Of a DNA stretch of 6,468 bases, positions 1 through 6,174 are shown in pieces. The stretch lies in NCBI GenBank assembly GCA_003649445.1, contig QMRV01000107.1, forward strand, positions 1-6,468, written 5' to 3'. The notes under the pieces are model-generated. The model ran no database searches. It was given only the letters and a program-made list of their open reading frames with translations, and was not told where the DNA came from. A program made the position numbers and the translations under genes. The first letter of the stretch is position 1; each line of letters begins with the position of its first letter. Source of the stretch: Thermoprotei archaeon (GTDB taxonomy: Archaea; Thermoproteota; Thermoprotei; Thermofilales; B15-G2).

Positions 1-543
1 TGATGTTGGTTCGTCCAACACTACAAATTCGGGATTTATTATTAGTGCTCTGACAATAGCTATTCTCTGCCTTTGACCTCCACTGAATTCGTGAGGATAC
101 CTGTATAAGTGGTGCTTCTCTAAGCCAACTTTTCTAAGCCAGCTAACAATGAATTCTTCTTTATCAGGAACTTTTATTTTATGTACTTCTAAGGCCTCAT
201 TTATTATTTCGAATATTGTCATTCTAGGGTTAAGCGATGTGTATGGATCTTGAAGTATTATTTGGGCTTTCCTTCTAAACTTTTTAAGTTCTTCACCTTT
301 AAGCTTAAAAACATCTTTACCTTCGAAGTAAACATGGCCTGCTGTAGGTTTAAGTAGTCTGAGTATTAGTCTTCCAGTAGTTGTTTTTCCACATCCAGAT
401 TCTCCTACAAGACCCAGTGTTTCACCACGTCTAATTTCAAATGTTACCCCATCTACTGCCTTCACTTTTGCTCTAGCAAAAAATATTCCTCTTATGGGGA
501 AGTATTTCTTTAAATTAACAACTTTAATTAGTGTTTCACTCAA
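1..543 (-). CDS. dppF: Dpp/Opp importer ATPase DppF, 3' end missing
   Basis: This is the second ATP-binding subunit of the importer, acting on the cytoplasmic face with DppD to drive uptake. The window cuts it after 181 residues; family members are about 320-330 long. Visible in order: Walker A GESGCGKT (47-54), Q-loop Q98 in LQDP, signature SGGQRQR (154-160), and Walker [10 protein letters not shown] ending at the window edge. The D-loop, H-loop and C-terminal HPY/cysteine region lie outside. I place the start at a TTG at 543-541: an in-frame TGA lies three codons upstream, and a strong GGTGAT ribosome-binding site sits five bases before it. The first residues ([15 protein letters not shown]) match the normal start of the family. 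The gap from the dppD stop is 15 bases, so it belongs to the same operon. The choice of F over D rests on position, the GQRQR signature and the LNP after the Q-loop. Family assignment is secure; the substrate is not. Confidence 0.95.
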   Translation of the reverse strand, partial: MSETLIKVVNLKKYFPIRGIFFARAKVKAVDGVTFEIRRGETLGLVGESGCGKTTTGRLILRLLKPTAGHVYFEGKDVFKLKGEELKKFRRKAQIILQDPYTSLNPRMTIFEIINEALEVHKIKVPDKEEFIVSWLRKVGLEKHHLYRYPHEFSGGQRQRIAIVRALIINPEFVVLDEPTS

Positions 544-548
544 AATAT

Positions 549-555
549 ATCACCT
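549..555 (-). promoter_or_regulatory. Shine-Dalgarno site of dppF
   Basis: AGGTGAT on the minus strand matches the complement of the archaeal 16S rRNA 3' end almost perfectly. It sits five bases before a TTG, which decides in favour of that unusual start, since no ATG or GTG is available at the right place between the in-frame stop and the conserved sequence. Confidence 0.8.
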
Positions 556-558
556 AGT

Positions 559-1551
559 TTACTTAACATAGAGCCAGCAAGCTACTTTATGTCCCTCGGA
601 TACTTCAACTAATGGCGGTTCTTTACTCCTACATACTTCCATCATGTATTTACATCTCGGATGAAACCTACAACCGGGAGGTGGATATATTAGGTTTGGC
701 ACTGTCCCCGGTATCGACTCTAATTTCTCTATTTTACTTAGCGGATTAGGTACTGCTTTTAAGAGGCCCTTGGTGTAAGGATGTAGTGGGTTCTTAAATA
801 TCTCCATTACCGGGCCTATTTCAACTATTTTACCTGCGTACATTACTGCTACTCTTGTACACATTTCTGCAACAACGCCCATGTTGTGTGTTATTAGCAG
901 TAATGTCATTTGCTCGTTTTTCTTCAGTTTTCTCAGCAAGTCAAGTATTTGGGCTTGAATAGTAACGTCAAGGTTTGTTGTAGGCTCATCCGCAATTAGG
1001 AGCTTAGGTTTGTTTGATAGAGAAATACCTATAACTACTCTTTGCCTCATACCTCCCGAAAGCTCATGAGGATAGTTTTTAACTCTCTTCTCGGGGTCAG
1101 GCATTATTACTGATTTAAGAATACTTATCGCTTTTCTGAAGGCTGTTTTCCAGTCTGCTGTTTTATGTGCAACCATAGTTTCTGCTATCTGATAACCTAC
1201 GGTATAGAGAGGATCAAGTGAAGCTGTAGGGTCTTGGAAAATGTAGGCTATTTCTCTACCTCTGATTTCTCTAAGTTCTTCCTCGCTTAAAGTCATGATA
1301 TCTACTGGTCCGCTGTCTCTGTAGAATATTATTTGGCCTTTAACTATTCTTCCAGGAGACTCGATGAGCCTAGTTAATGCTCTAGATGTTACGCTTTTAC
1401 CGCAACCTGTTTCTCCAACAAGACAGAATGTTTCTCCCTCATATATTTCAAATGAAACTCCGGAGATTGCTTTTACTACACCTGCGTAGGTGAAGAAGTG
1501 AACATGTAAATCTTTTACTTCAATTACTTTTCTTGCTGGAAACGTTGTCAT
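559..1551 (-). CDS. dppD: Dpp/Opp importer ATPase DppD with Fe-S type C-terminal motif
   Basis: This is the first ATP-binding subunit, which hydrolyses ATP on the cytoplasmic side and pairs with DppF. All ABC motifs are present: Walker A GETGCGKS (46-53), Q-loop Q106 in IFQDP, signature LSGGMRQR (164-171), Walker [10 protein letters not shown] (184-192) with catalytic E189, D-loop NLD (193-195), and H-loop H222. The C-terminal oligopeptide/dipeptide extension carries HPY (257-259) and four cysteines at 294, 300, 307 and 325 (C-x5-C-x6-C-x17-C), the pattern that holds a [4Fe-4S] cluster in solved DppD/OppD structures. The 330 residues match the family length. The ATG start overlaps the dppC stop as ATGA, and GGAGGT lies eight bases upstream. 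Family and subunit assignment are firm. The cargo (peptide or oligosaccharide) cannot be read from this subunit. Confidence 0.97.
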   Translation of the reverse strand: MTTFPARKVIEVKDLHVHFFTYAGVVKAISGVSFEIYEGETFCLVGETGCGKSVTSRALTRLIESPGRIVKGQIIFYRDSGPVDIMTLSEEELREIRGREIAYIFQDPTASLDPLYTVGYQIAETMVAHKTADWKTAFRKAISILKSVIMPDPEKRVKNYPHELSGGMRQRVVIGISLSNKPKLLIADEPTTNLDVTIQAQILDLLRKLKKNEQMTLLLITHNMGVVAEMCTRVAVMYAGKIVEIGPVMEIFKNPLHPYTKGLLKAVPNPLSKIEKLESIPGTVPNLIYPPPGCRFHPRCKYMMEVCRSKEPPLVEVSEGHKVACWLYVK

Positions 1552-2714
1552 TGACTTGAACCTCCCTCTTCAGATGAAGGTACTGGTTTTTTCTTTTTAA
1601 TCTTAAATTCTATGCTTCTCCTAGTTCTTGGATCTAGAACGTCTCTTAAAGTATCGCCTACGAGGTTCCATCCTAAAACAGCAAGGAATGTTGCAAGACC
1701 TGGGAATATTACAAGCCACCATCTATCTGGGAAGAATTGTGCACCGTCGTAAACTATCTTACCCCAATCAACCATAGGATCTTGAGCTCCAAGGCCTAGG
1801 AAGCTCAGCCCTGCTTCTACTAGAATAACTGCGCCAACATCAAGCGTTATTAGGACAAGTACCGGCGATATTACGTTAGGTAAAATATGTCTGGTTAGTA
1901 TCTTCCACGTACTTACTCCTAAAGCTCTAGCTGCTTCAACGTAAAGGTTTTCTCTAACACTGAGTACGCTTCCCCTAATGATTCTAGTATAACCAGGCCA
2001 CCAAACAATAATAATTGCTAATATAACTGAAAGTATTGGTGCAAAGTTGGCTGCATCTTTAGGGTCAGCTGCGAAAAATACCGAGAGAATTGTCTTTAGC
2101 TGTTCATTATAAATTATCATAGGCCTAAGTCTTTCAGGGAGAACAGCAGCAAATGCTATAGCTAGGATTAGAGCTGGAAATGCTAAGAATGTATCTGTGA
2201 TTCTCATAATTATCTCATCAATTTTTCCTCCGAAATACCCTGCTACTAAACCTAATATTATACCTAAAGGTACGCCTAAGGCTATAACAATCATTGAGAT
2301 TACAAGCGAAACCCTAGCACCATAGAGTATTAGGCTCACTAAATCTCTACCGTACTTATCAGTTCCTAGTAGGAAATAGAACGTTTTACCTTTGGATACT
2401 ACAGTTGTTCCTGGAGGAACAAGGTAGGTTTCTCTATATTTTATGTATAGGAAATCTCTGTAACTATATGGTGCAAAATACGGGCCGAAAATACCTATTA
2501 ATATGAAGCCAAGTATTAATGCGGCTCCAATTACTCCTGGAGGCGATCTATTAAAGGCATAAAACATCAGCTTCCATTCATTAATCCTTGACCTGTTTTT
2601 CGCAATCCAGCCTGGTCTAATCTTATCCATGATTTTAGCTATCATATCTACTATTTTATCGGTTATTTTATCCAGGAGTTTCTTCTCGTAAACCTCTTCT
2701 GAGGCTAAAGGCAT
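1548..2714 (-). CDS. dppC: Dpp/Opp importer permease DppC
   Basis: This membrane subunit forms the translocation channel with DppB. The family marks are clear: an OppC N-terminal domain with a first membrane helix (about 62-82), the LGTDKYGRD motif (116-124) followed by a GARVSL stretch (132-137), an EAA loop that contacts the ATPases (E260, G266, then LP at 278-279), and the C-terminal GDTLRDVLDPR (353-363). Six helices are expected: about 62-82, 133-160, 172-191, 226-244, 280-300 and 332-352. At 388 residues it is long for the family (about 280-320). The excess is a charged N-terminal stretch (1-48), a segment between helices 3 and 4 (about 192-225), and a Lys/Ser/Glu tail after 364. The ATG has GAGGGGGG upstream, overlapping the dppB stop. 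Assignment is firm; the role of the extra pieces is unknown. Confidence 0.96.
   Translation of the reverse strand: MPLASEEVYEKKLLDKITDKIVDMIAKIMDKIRPGWIAKNRSRINEWKLMFYAFNRSPPGVIGAALILGFILIGIFGPYFAPYSYRDFLYIKYRETYLVPPGTTVVSKGKTFYFLLGTDKYGRDLVSLILYGARVSLVISMIVIALGVPLGIILGLVAGYFGGKIDEIIMRITDTFLAFPALILAIAFAAVLPERLRPMIIYNEQLKTILSVFFAADPKDAANFAPILSVILAIIIVWWPGYTRIIRGSVLSVRENLYVEAARALGVSTWKILTRHILPNVISPVLVLITLDVGAVILVEAGLSFLGLGAQDPMVDWGKIVYDGAQFFPDRWWLVIFPGLATFLAVLGWNLVGDTLRDVLDPRTRRSIEFKIKKKKPVPSSEEGGSSQ
1560..1565 (-). promoter_or_regulatory. Shine-Dalgarno site of dppD inside dppC
   Basis: GGAGGT lies within the last codons of dppC, eight bases before the dppD ATG. With the ATGA stop/start overlap it points to coupled translation of the two subunits. 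Confidence 0.75.
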
Positions 2715-2718
2715 GAAT

Positions 2719-2726
2719 CCCCCCTC
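2719..2726 (-). promoter_or_regulatory. Shine-Dalgarno site of dppC overlapping dppB stop
   Basis: GAGGGGGG begins inside the TGA stop codon of dppB (2727-2725) and ends four bases before the dppC ATG. A ribosome finishing dppB would sit directly on it, so coupled translation is likely. Confidence 0.7.
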
Positions 2727-3768
2727 AATATCTTATTCTTGGGTCTATTGCTGAATATACTATGTCGACAACTAAGTTAACTATCATGTATATAAAGGCG
2801 AAAAGTAGTGTTGCACCTATTACTGCTGGCATGTTTAAGTAGTTTATAGCGTTAACAGCATATCTGCCTATGCCCGGAAGCCCGAATACTGTTTCAGTAA
2901 TTACAGCTCCTCCAAGGAGGCCGCCGAATTGTAATCCAATAACTGTTATTACTGGCACGAAAGCGTTCTTCAAAGCGTGTTTCCAAATCCATCTTTTAGG
3001 TAATCCTTTTGCTTTAGCAAACTCTATGAAATCTGAGCTAAGAGCATCGAGGAAGGAGTTTCTAACTATTCTAGCTAATACTCCTGCTGCTCTAAACCCT
3101 AATACAAACCCTGGGAGCCAAAATCTTCTAATGATTTGCATTACTATGTCGAATTCTCCTGCTATAAGAGCGTCAAATATTGGGATATGAGTTGTTACGG
3201 GACATGTTCCATGTTCGTAGCATCTAGGTAAAGGTACTCCAGCTAAGCTTGTCCACCTTAAATTGGTGAAGAAAATCCACATCATAATGTATCCGAACCA
3301 GAAAATGGGCATAGATGTTCCTGTTAAAGCAAAGAACCTCACGAAAGTGTCAATCCATGAGTTCCTTTTTAAAGCTGAAATTAAACCTAAAGGTATCCCT
3401 ATAGTTAAAATGAATGTTTCAGCAAACAGAGCTAACTGAAATGTTGTAGGGAATCGAAGGAAAATATCGTCGAAAATATACCTGCTAGTTAGAGGGTTAA
3501 CTATTGCTCCTTCATGTGTAGGTGAGGTGAAGTAGCTTATAATACCCTTCATTACGAAAATGTACTGAATATACCATGGGTCATCTAGGTGATATTGTTT
3601 TCTAATTCTAGCAACAATTTCTGGCCTAGCTCTTTCTCCCCCGGCCCATGCTCGAGCCGGATCCGCTGGAATAACGTTGGCTATTATGAATACTATTAGC
3701 GTTACACCTATTATCGTAGGTATGAACGTTATTGCTCTCCTTATCAGATACTCTTTTAGCCCAGCCAA
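2725..3768 (-). CDS. dppB: Dpp/Opp importer permease DppB
   Basis: This is the other channel-forming membrane subunit. Family features: an N-terminal helix after a short basic stretch (about 12-32) followed by NVIPADPA, the large external loop containing YHLDDPWYIQY (59-69), further helices near 110-132, 146-168, 216-233, 270-291 and 316-338, an EAA loop (E249, G255, N268, P272), the motif ETVFGLPGIGR (292-302), and the C-terminal DPRIRY. Length is 347 residues, normal for DppB. The start is a TTG at 3768-3766: no ATG or GTG lies between it and the upstream in-frame TGA, AGGG sits eight bases before it, and the resulting N-terminus fits the family. Two cysteines (183, 189) lie in the predicted external loop between helices 3 and 4. 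The gene opens the compact dppBCDF block and is separated from the binding-protein gene by 165 bases that hold a candidate promoter of its own. Confidence 0.95.
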   Translation of the reverse strand: MAGLKEYLIRRAITFIPTIIGVTLIVFIIANVIPADPARAWAGGERARPEIVARIRKQYHLDDPWYIQYIFVMKGIISYFTSPTHEGAIVNPLTSRYIFDDIFLRFPTTFQLALFAETFILTIGIPLGLISALKRNSWIDTFVRFFALTGTSMPIFWFGYIMMWIFFTNLRWTSLAGVPLPRCYEHGTCPVTTHIPIFDALIAGEFDIVMQIIRRFWLPGFVLGFRAAGVLARIVRNSFLDALSSDFIEFAKAKGLPKRWIWKHALKNAFVPVITVIGLQFGGLLGGAVITETVFGLPGIGRYAVNAINYLNMPAVIGATLLFAFIYMIVNLVVDIVYSAIDPRIRY

Positions 3769-3844
3769 CTCCCTAACCCTTTTAGGTGGATGTTCTAAGC
3801 TTATTCATAGTAGTTGAAAAGAAGCTATCTAATAAACTTTATCA

Positions 3845-3853
3845 TTTTATAAA
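3845..3853 (-). promoter_or_regulatory. Candidate TATA box for dppBCDF
   Basis: On the minus strand TTTATAAAA, preceded by an A/T-rich BRE-like stretch, matches the archaeal box A. It would place transcription start near 3823, about 55 bases before the TTG of dppB. Such boxes occur by chance in AT-rich DNA, so this is a candidate only. Confidence 0.45.
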
Positions 3854-3879
3854 TATTTAATATAGTACGTGGATGGGTT

Positions 3880-3919
3880 AAAAAATTTTTACGTTATTTT
3901 AATGGTTTAGTTAGAAAAA
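3880..3919 (-). terminator. Candidate archaeal T-tract terminator
   Basis: On the minus strand a T5 run (3919-3915) and a T6 run (3885-3880) lie 15-55 bases after the stop of the binding-protein gene. Archaeal RNA polymerase terminates at such runs without needing a hairpin. Termination may be partial, because the permease genes clearly belong to the same system. Confidence 0.45.
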
Positions 3920-3943
3920 TATTTTAGTAATTTTTATGGTTTA
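3893..3943 (-). repeat. Imperfect 17-bp direct repeat at the end of the binding-protein gene
   Basis: The stretches 3893-3909 and 3927-3943 match at 15 of 17 positions, 34 bases apart. The copy at 3927-3943 contains the last Lys-Pro codons and the TAA stop of the binding protein; the other lies in the spacer. The sequence is simple and AT-rich, so chance is possible. Confidence 0.5.
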
Positions 3944-6174
3944 TAGCCGTAGAGTTCTTCCCATAGTGTTGCGTTCCAATAGTATGGGTTAAGTTCTAAT
4001 ACTATGTAGCTGTCTTCAACATATTCTTTAACATAGTATGGTCCGGTGCTTACTGGCTTTTCTGCCATTAATTTGTGTATTGGGTCTTCTTCACCTGGCT
4101 GTACGTAGGCTGCCCAAGCTGATGGATTCTTACCCCAATCACTAGCCTCCATCGCTTCTTCATACTTATCTCCTAACATGTATTCCGCGGGGACAACCAT
4201 TGTAAATGGGTCAGCAAGTATGCTTAGGAATGGCGTGTATGGATGGTATAGTTTCAGCATAACAACTCCAGCAGTGTCACCTTCGTAGCCAAAGAAGCTT
4301 AGTAACTCGTCTAGCGAGTGTATTTCGGCTGTTTTACCTCTCCAAGCAGCCTTTAGTGGTTTCTCAGCTAGTAGCGTGTTAAATTCGTCTTCTGTTAGTA
4401 CTTTAGATGCGTTAACATCTACAAAGTCTCCTATCATCCATGTTGGGTCTAGCTGTGATCTTGCAAGTCTCCATATTTCAAATAAGACGTCAGTAGCGTC
4501 TATTGGATAAGTCTTGTCATTCCATGGGTCATAGGCTACTACCCCACCCCTAATTACGAAGTACCATTCAGTTCTAGATTCATCAAAAGCCCATGCAACA
4601 GCTATATTTGGTGAAACCTCCTCAGTTTCTTCTCTCCAATAAGTTACTAACGTGCTGCCTATTTGATGGAATATTTCCCATCCGAAGGATTCGTAGCTCT
4701 TAGCTGGGTCGAATGTGTCAGGCCATCCAATGGTTGCTATTACATATGTTTCTGGGTCGTTCTTGTACTCCTTAATTCCAGTATCTGCTATTGGTGCATC
4801 ACTCCATTCCCAGACCAGGTCGTACCTATTAGCTAATGTTGGGTGGTAATATATTCCTCCAACCCAGTTCCAGTAATGTCTCAGGAATATGTACTGTCCT
4901 AGCCATATGAGGGGCATTTCTCTGTTAGAAGCGATTTCTATGGCTTCACATATTGGCTTTCTCAATGAAATATCTGCTATTCTTCTAGCAGCAATTATTA
5001 ATGCATCTGTAGTTACGTTCCTGTAGAATGCTGGGTTAATATATGAGAAGCCCCAACCTTCCTCCATAGCTTCTTCTATAGTGAAAGTATGTTCCCAATC
5101 GGGAACATATTGGACTACTATTATTTTCTTACCTGTTAGTTCGGGTATTGTTGCTCCTGTACCTTTTTCACCAACAACAACCCATGCTTCCTCAGTATCA
5201 AACACTTTAGCGTCCTTCAAATAGTTGCCAATTTCAGCCGAAGATTCCACGGTAAACACGTTTAACTCACTGAACTTAATACCGCCATAGAACATTGGTC
5301 CAGCATAGTTATCTGGATCCAGGTAGTCTGGTATCCATCCAACAAGCCATACATCAAAGTCTCCATGAGCTGTTTTGTGTAGAACTACAGGCCAGCTCAG
5401 TGGCTGAATTACAATGTTAAACCCTAGTTCACCCCAAGTATTAGCTAGCAGAGCAGCAGTCTGGGCTCTAGGATCGTTACCTATGTTGTAGTATATTGTT
5501 AACGTGTATTGTGACGGATCAATACCTGCTTTTTCAATAAGCTCTTTAGCCTTATCCATATCGAAAGCATACTTAATCATATTGTATTCAGTGTATCCCA
5601 GAAGACCTTTAGGTATAACGCCATAATATGGAACAAGTAGTCCTGCATATACTGTTCCAAATATTGTATCGTATGGTACTGCCCACGCAAGCGCCTGCCT
5701 TACAAGAGTAATATTCAGTGGGGCTCTTTGTGTGTTCAGCACAGCGAAGTATACCAGTAGCTGCACAAATTCAGGTCTCTTCTCGACAACAATCTGATAT
5801 CCATCGAGAGTTGTTCCTTCAACGTCTTTTAGTCTAGGAGGCGATACTACGGCTCTATCAGCTACGCCTGTTCTATATAGCTGTATTCTAGCAGTCTCGT
5901 CGTTATTTATTATGTAAATTACTCTTTTATGCATTGTCTTAACTCGTGGTGGTGGCGTAGGTGATGGCGAAGGCGAGGGACTTGGCGTTGGGCTTGGCGA
6001 TGGAGAAACTGGTGGAGTTGTTGGGGACGGGGAAGGCGTTGGTACTGGTGTGATAGCATAGTATAGTGCAACTACAACAACTATTATTAGAATTACTGCT
6101 ATTGCTATTGCGGCTGTTTTTGAGATTGCTTTTTTCAAGCTCATTTTTATACACGCCCTTGAGCTCATGCTCAC
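3934..6174 (-). CDS. Anchored family 5 solute-binding protein, halves in circularly permuted order
   Basis: This is the extracellular receptor of the importer (DppA/OppA position, SBP_bac_5 family), 746 residues. It begins with a basic stretch and one hydrophobic helix (about 21-41), then a Pro/Ser/Thr stalk (42-76). The rest is a complete binding protein in swapped order. Residues 79-457 carry marks of the usual C-terminal half: NDETARIQLYRTGVAD, LNTQRAPLNITLVRQALAWA, the DMDKAKELIEKAGI helix, and GDFDVWLVGWIPDYLDPDNY. Residues 475-746 carry marks of the usual N-terminal half: YVIATIGWPDTFDPA, PNIAVAWAF, IDATDVLFEIWRLA, PYTPFLSILADP, STGPYYVKEY, and finally LELNPYYWN just before the end. The open start is GTG at 6174, right after an in-frame TAA. 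ATG at 6168 or 6144 are alternatives; the last gives MSLKKAISKTA and is attractive. The substrate is unknown. Family is certain, the permutation very likely, the start codon uncertain. Confidence 0.95.
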   Translation of the reverse strand: MSMSSRACIKMSLKKAISKTAAIAIAVILIIVVVVALYYAITPVPTPSPSPTTPPVSPSPSPTPSPSPSPSPTPPPRVKTMHKRVIYIINNDETARIQLYRTGVADRAVVSPPRLKDVEGTTLDGYQIVVEKRPEFVQLLVYFAVLNTQRAPLNITLVRQALAWAVPYDTIFGTVYAGLLVPYYGVIPKGLLGYTEYNMIKYAFDMDKAKELIEKAGIDPSQYTLTIYYNIGNDPRAQTAALLANTWGELGFNIVIQPLSWPVVLHKTAHGDFDVWLVGWIPDYLDPDNYAGPMFYGGIKFSELNVFTVESSAEIGNYLKDAKVFDTEEAWVVVGEKGTGATIPELTGKKIIVVQYVPDWEHTFTIEEAMEEGWGFSYINPAFYRNVTTDALIIAARRIADISLRKPICEAIEIASNREMPLIWLGQYIFLRHYWNWVGGIYYHPTLANRYDLVWEWSDAPIADTGIKEYKNDPETYVIATIGWPDTFDPAKSYESFGWEIFHQIGSTLVTYWREETEEVSPNIAVAWAFDESRTEWYFVIRGGVVAYDPWNDKTYPIDATDVLFEIWRLARSQLDPTWMIGDFVDVNASKVLTEDEFNTLLAEKPLKAAWRGKTAEIHSLDELLSFFGYEGDTAGVVMLKLYHPYTPFLSILADPFTMVVPAEYMLGDKYEEAMEASDWGKNPSAWAAYVQPGEEDPIHKLMAEKPVSTGPYYVKEYVEDSYIVLELNPYYWNATLWEELYGYKP
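3937..4749 (-). other. Displaced N-terminal half of the family 5 binding protein
   Basis: Residues 476-746 line up with the beginning of ordinary DppA/OppA proteins. The opening strand YVIATIGWPDTFDPA (477-491) is the usual 'LDP' start of the mature protein. SPNIAVAWAF (521-530) is the 'P.LAESWE' region, and TYPIDATDVLFEIWRL (555-570) is the 'lTAeDVvfS' region. PYTPFLSILA (645-654), STGPYYVKEY (709-718) and LELNPYYWN (726-734) follow in the normal relative order. The protein then stops, at the surface loop where ordinary members continue into their second half. Confidence 0.85.
4804..5940 (-). other. Displaced C-terminal half of the family 5 binding protein
   Basis: Residues 79-457 correspond to the part of DppA/OppA that follows the NPxYW motif. 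HKRVIYIINNDETARIQLYR then TGVAD (82-106) is the 'vv..i.D...r..al..GeiD' region. LNTQRAPLNITLVRQALAWA (146-165) is the well-known 'N....PF.d.rVRqAl.yA' motif. The AKELIEKAGI helix (209-218), LGF-I-I (250-256) and GWIPDYLDPDNY (279-290) follow, then MPLIWLGQY (420-428) and a final VGGIYYHP (438-445), as near the end of ordinary members. About 75 residues (302-377) look inserted. Confidence 0.85.
5088..5109 (-). repeat. Perfect 9-bp inverted repeat inside the binding-protein gene
   Basis: TATGTTCCC and GGGAACATA are exact reverse complements separated by four bases, so both DNA and mRNA could form a tight hairpin. It encodes residues 356-363 (YVPDWEHT) inside the inserted segment of the protein. 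Confidence 0.7.
5947..6051 (-). repeat. Pro/Ser/Thr stalk repeat of the binding protein
   Basis: Residues 42-76 consist of Pro, Ser and Thr, apart from two valines, largely as SP and TP dipeptides. This is a typical extended, probably O-glycosylated stalk between the membrane anchor and the binding domain in archaeal surface proteins. At DNA level it is a low-complexity stretch with G-runs on the plus strand, more GC-rich than its surroundings, and prone to length variation. Open frames in other registers here are shadows. Confidence 0.85.

Larger units (their letters stand above)
3769..3933 (-). other. Gap between binding-protein gene and dppB
   Basis: This very AT-rich 165-base spacer is the only large gap in the transporter locus. 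Reading along the minus strand it holds two T-tracts just after the binding-protein stop, then a TATA-like box, a tiny ATG-started frame of eight codons (3808-3782), and the weak ribosome-binding site of dppB. I see no protein remnant of either half of the binding protein here. The arrangement suggests partial termination after the binding-protein gene and a fresh start for dppBCDF, a common way to make more binding protein than channel. Confidence 0.6.

Noticed and set aside
2870..3190. Plus-strand open frame of 106 codons
   Set aside because: It lies wholly inside dppB on the opposite strand, has no recognisable protein features, and the dppB reading is unambiguous.
5940..6055. G-runs on the plus strand as a regulatory G-quadruplex
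   Set aside because: The runs are mostly GG and follow directly from repeated Pro/Ser/Thr codons; nothing beyond composition supports a structural role.
5939..6154. Minus-strand open frame of 71 codons rich in Asn and Ser
   Set aside because: It is a frame shadow of the receptor's N-terminus and low-complexity Pro/Ser/Thr stalk; the composition simply reflects the repeat read out of register.
3934..6174. Receptor as two fused unrelated proteins or a tandem duplication
   Set aside because: Each half of the family appears once and the two are complementary; together they make about one full-length receptor, so a duplication or foreign fusion does not fit.
3934..6174. Swapped receptor order as an assembly artefact
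   Set aside because: The break falls at a sensible loop, the anchor and stalk are joined in frame to the moved half, the frame is open throughout, and a clean stop follows. A misjoin would rarely do all of this, though reads across the joints would settle it.
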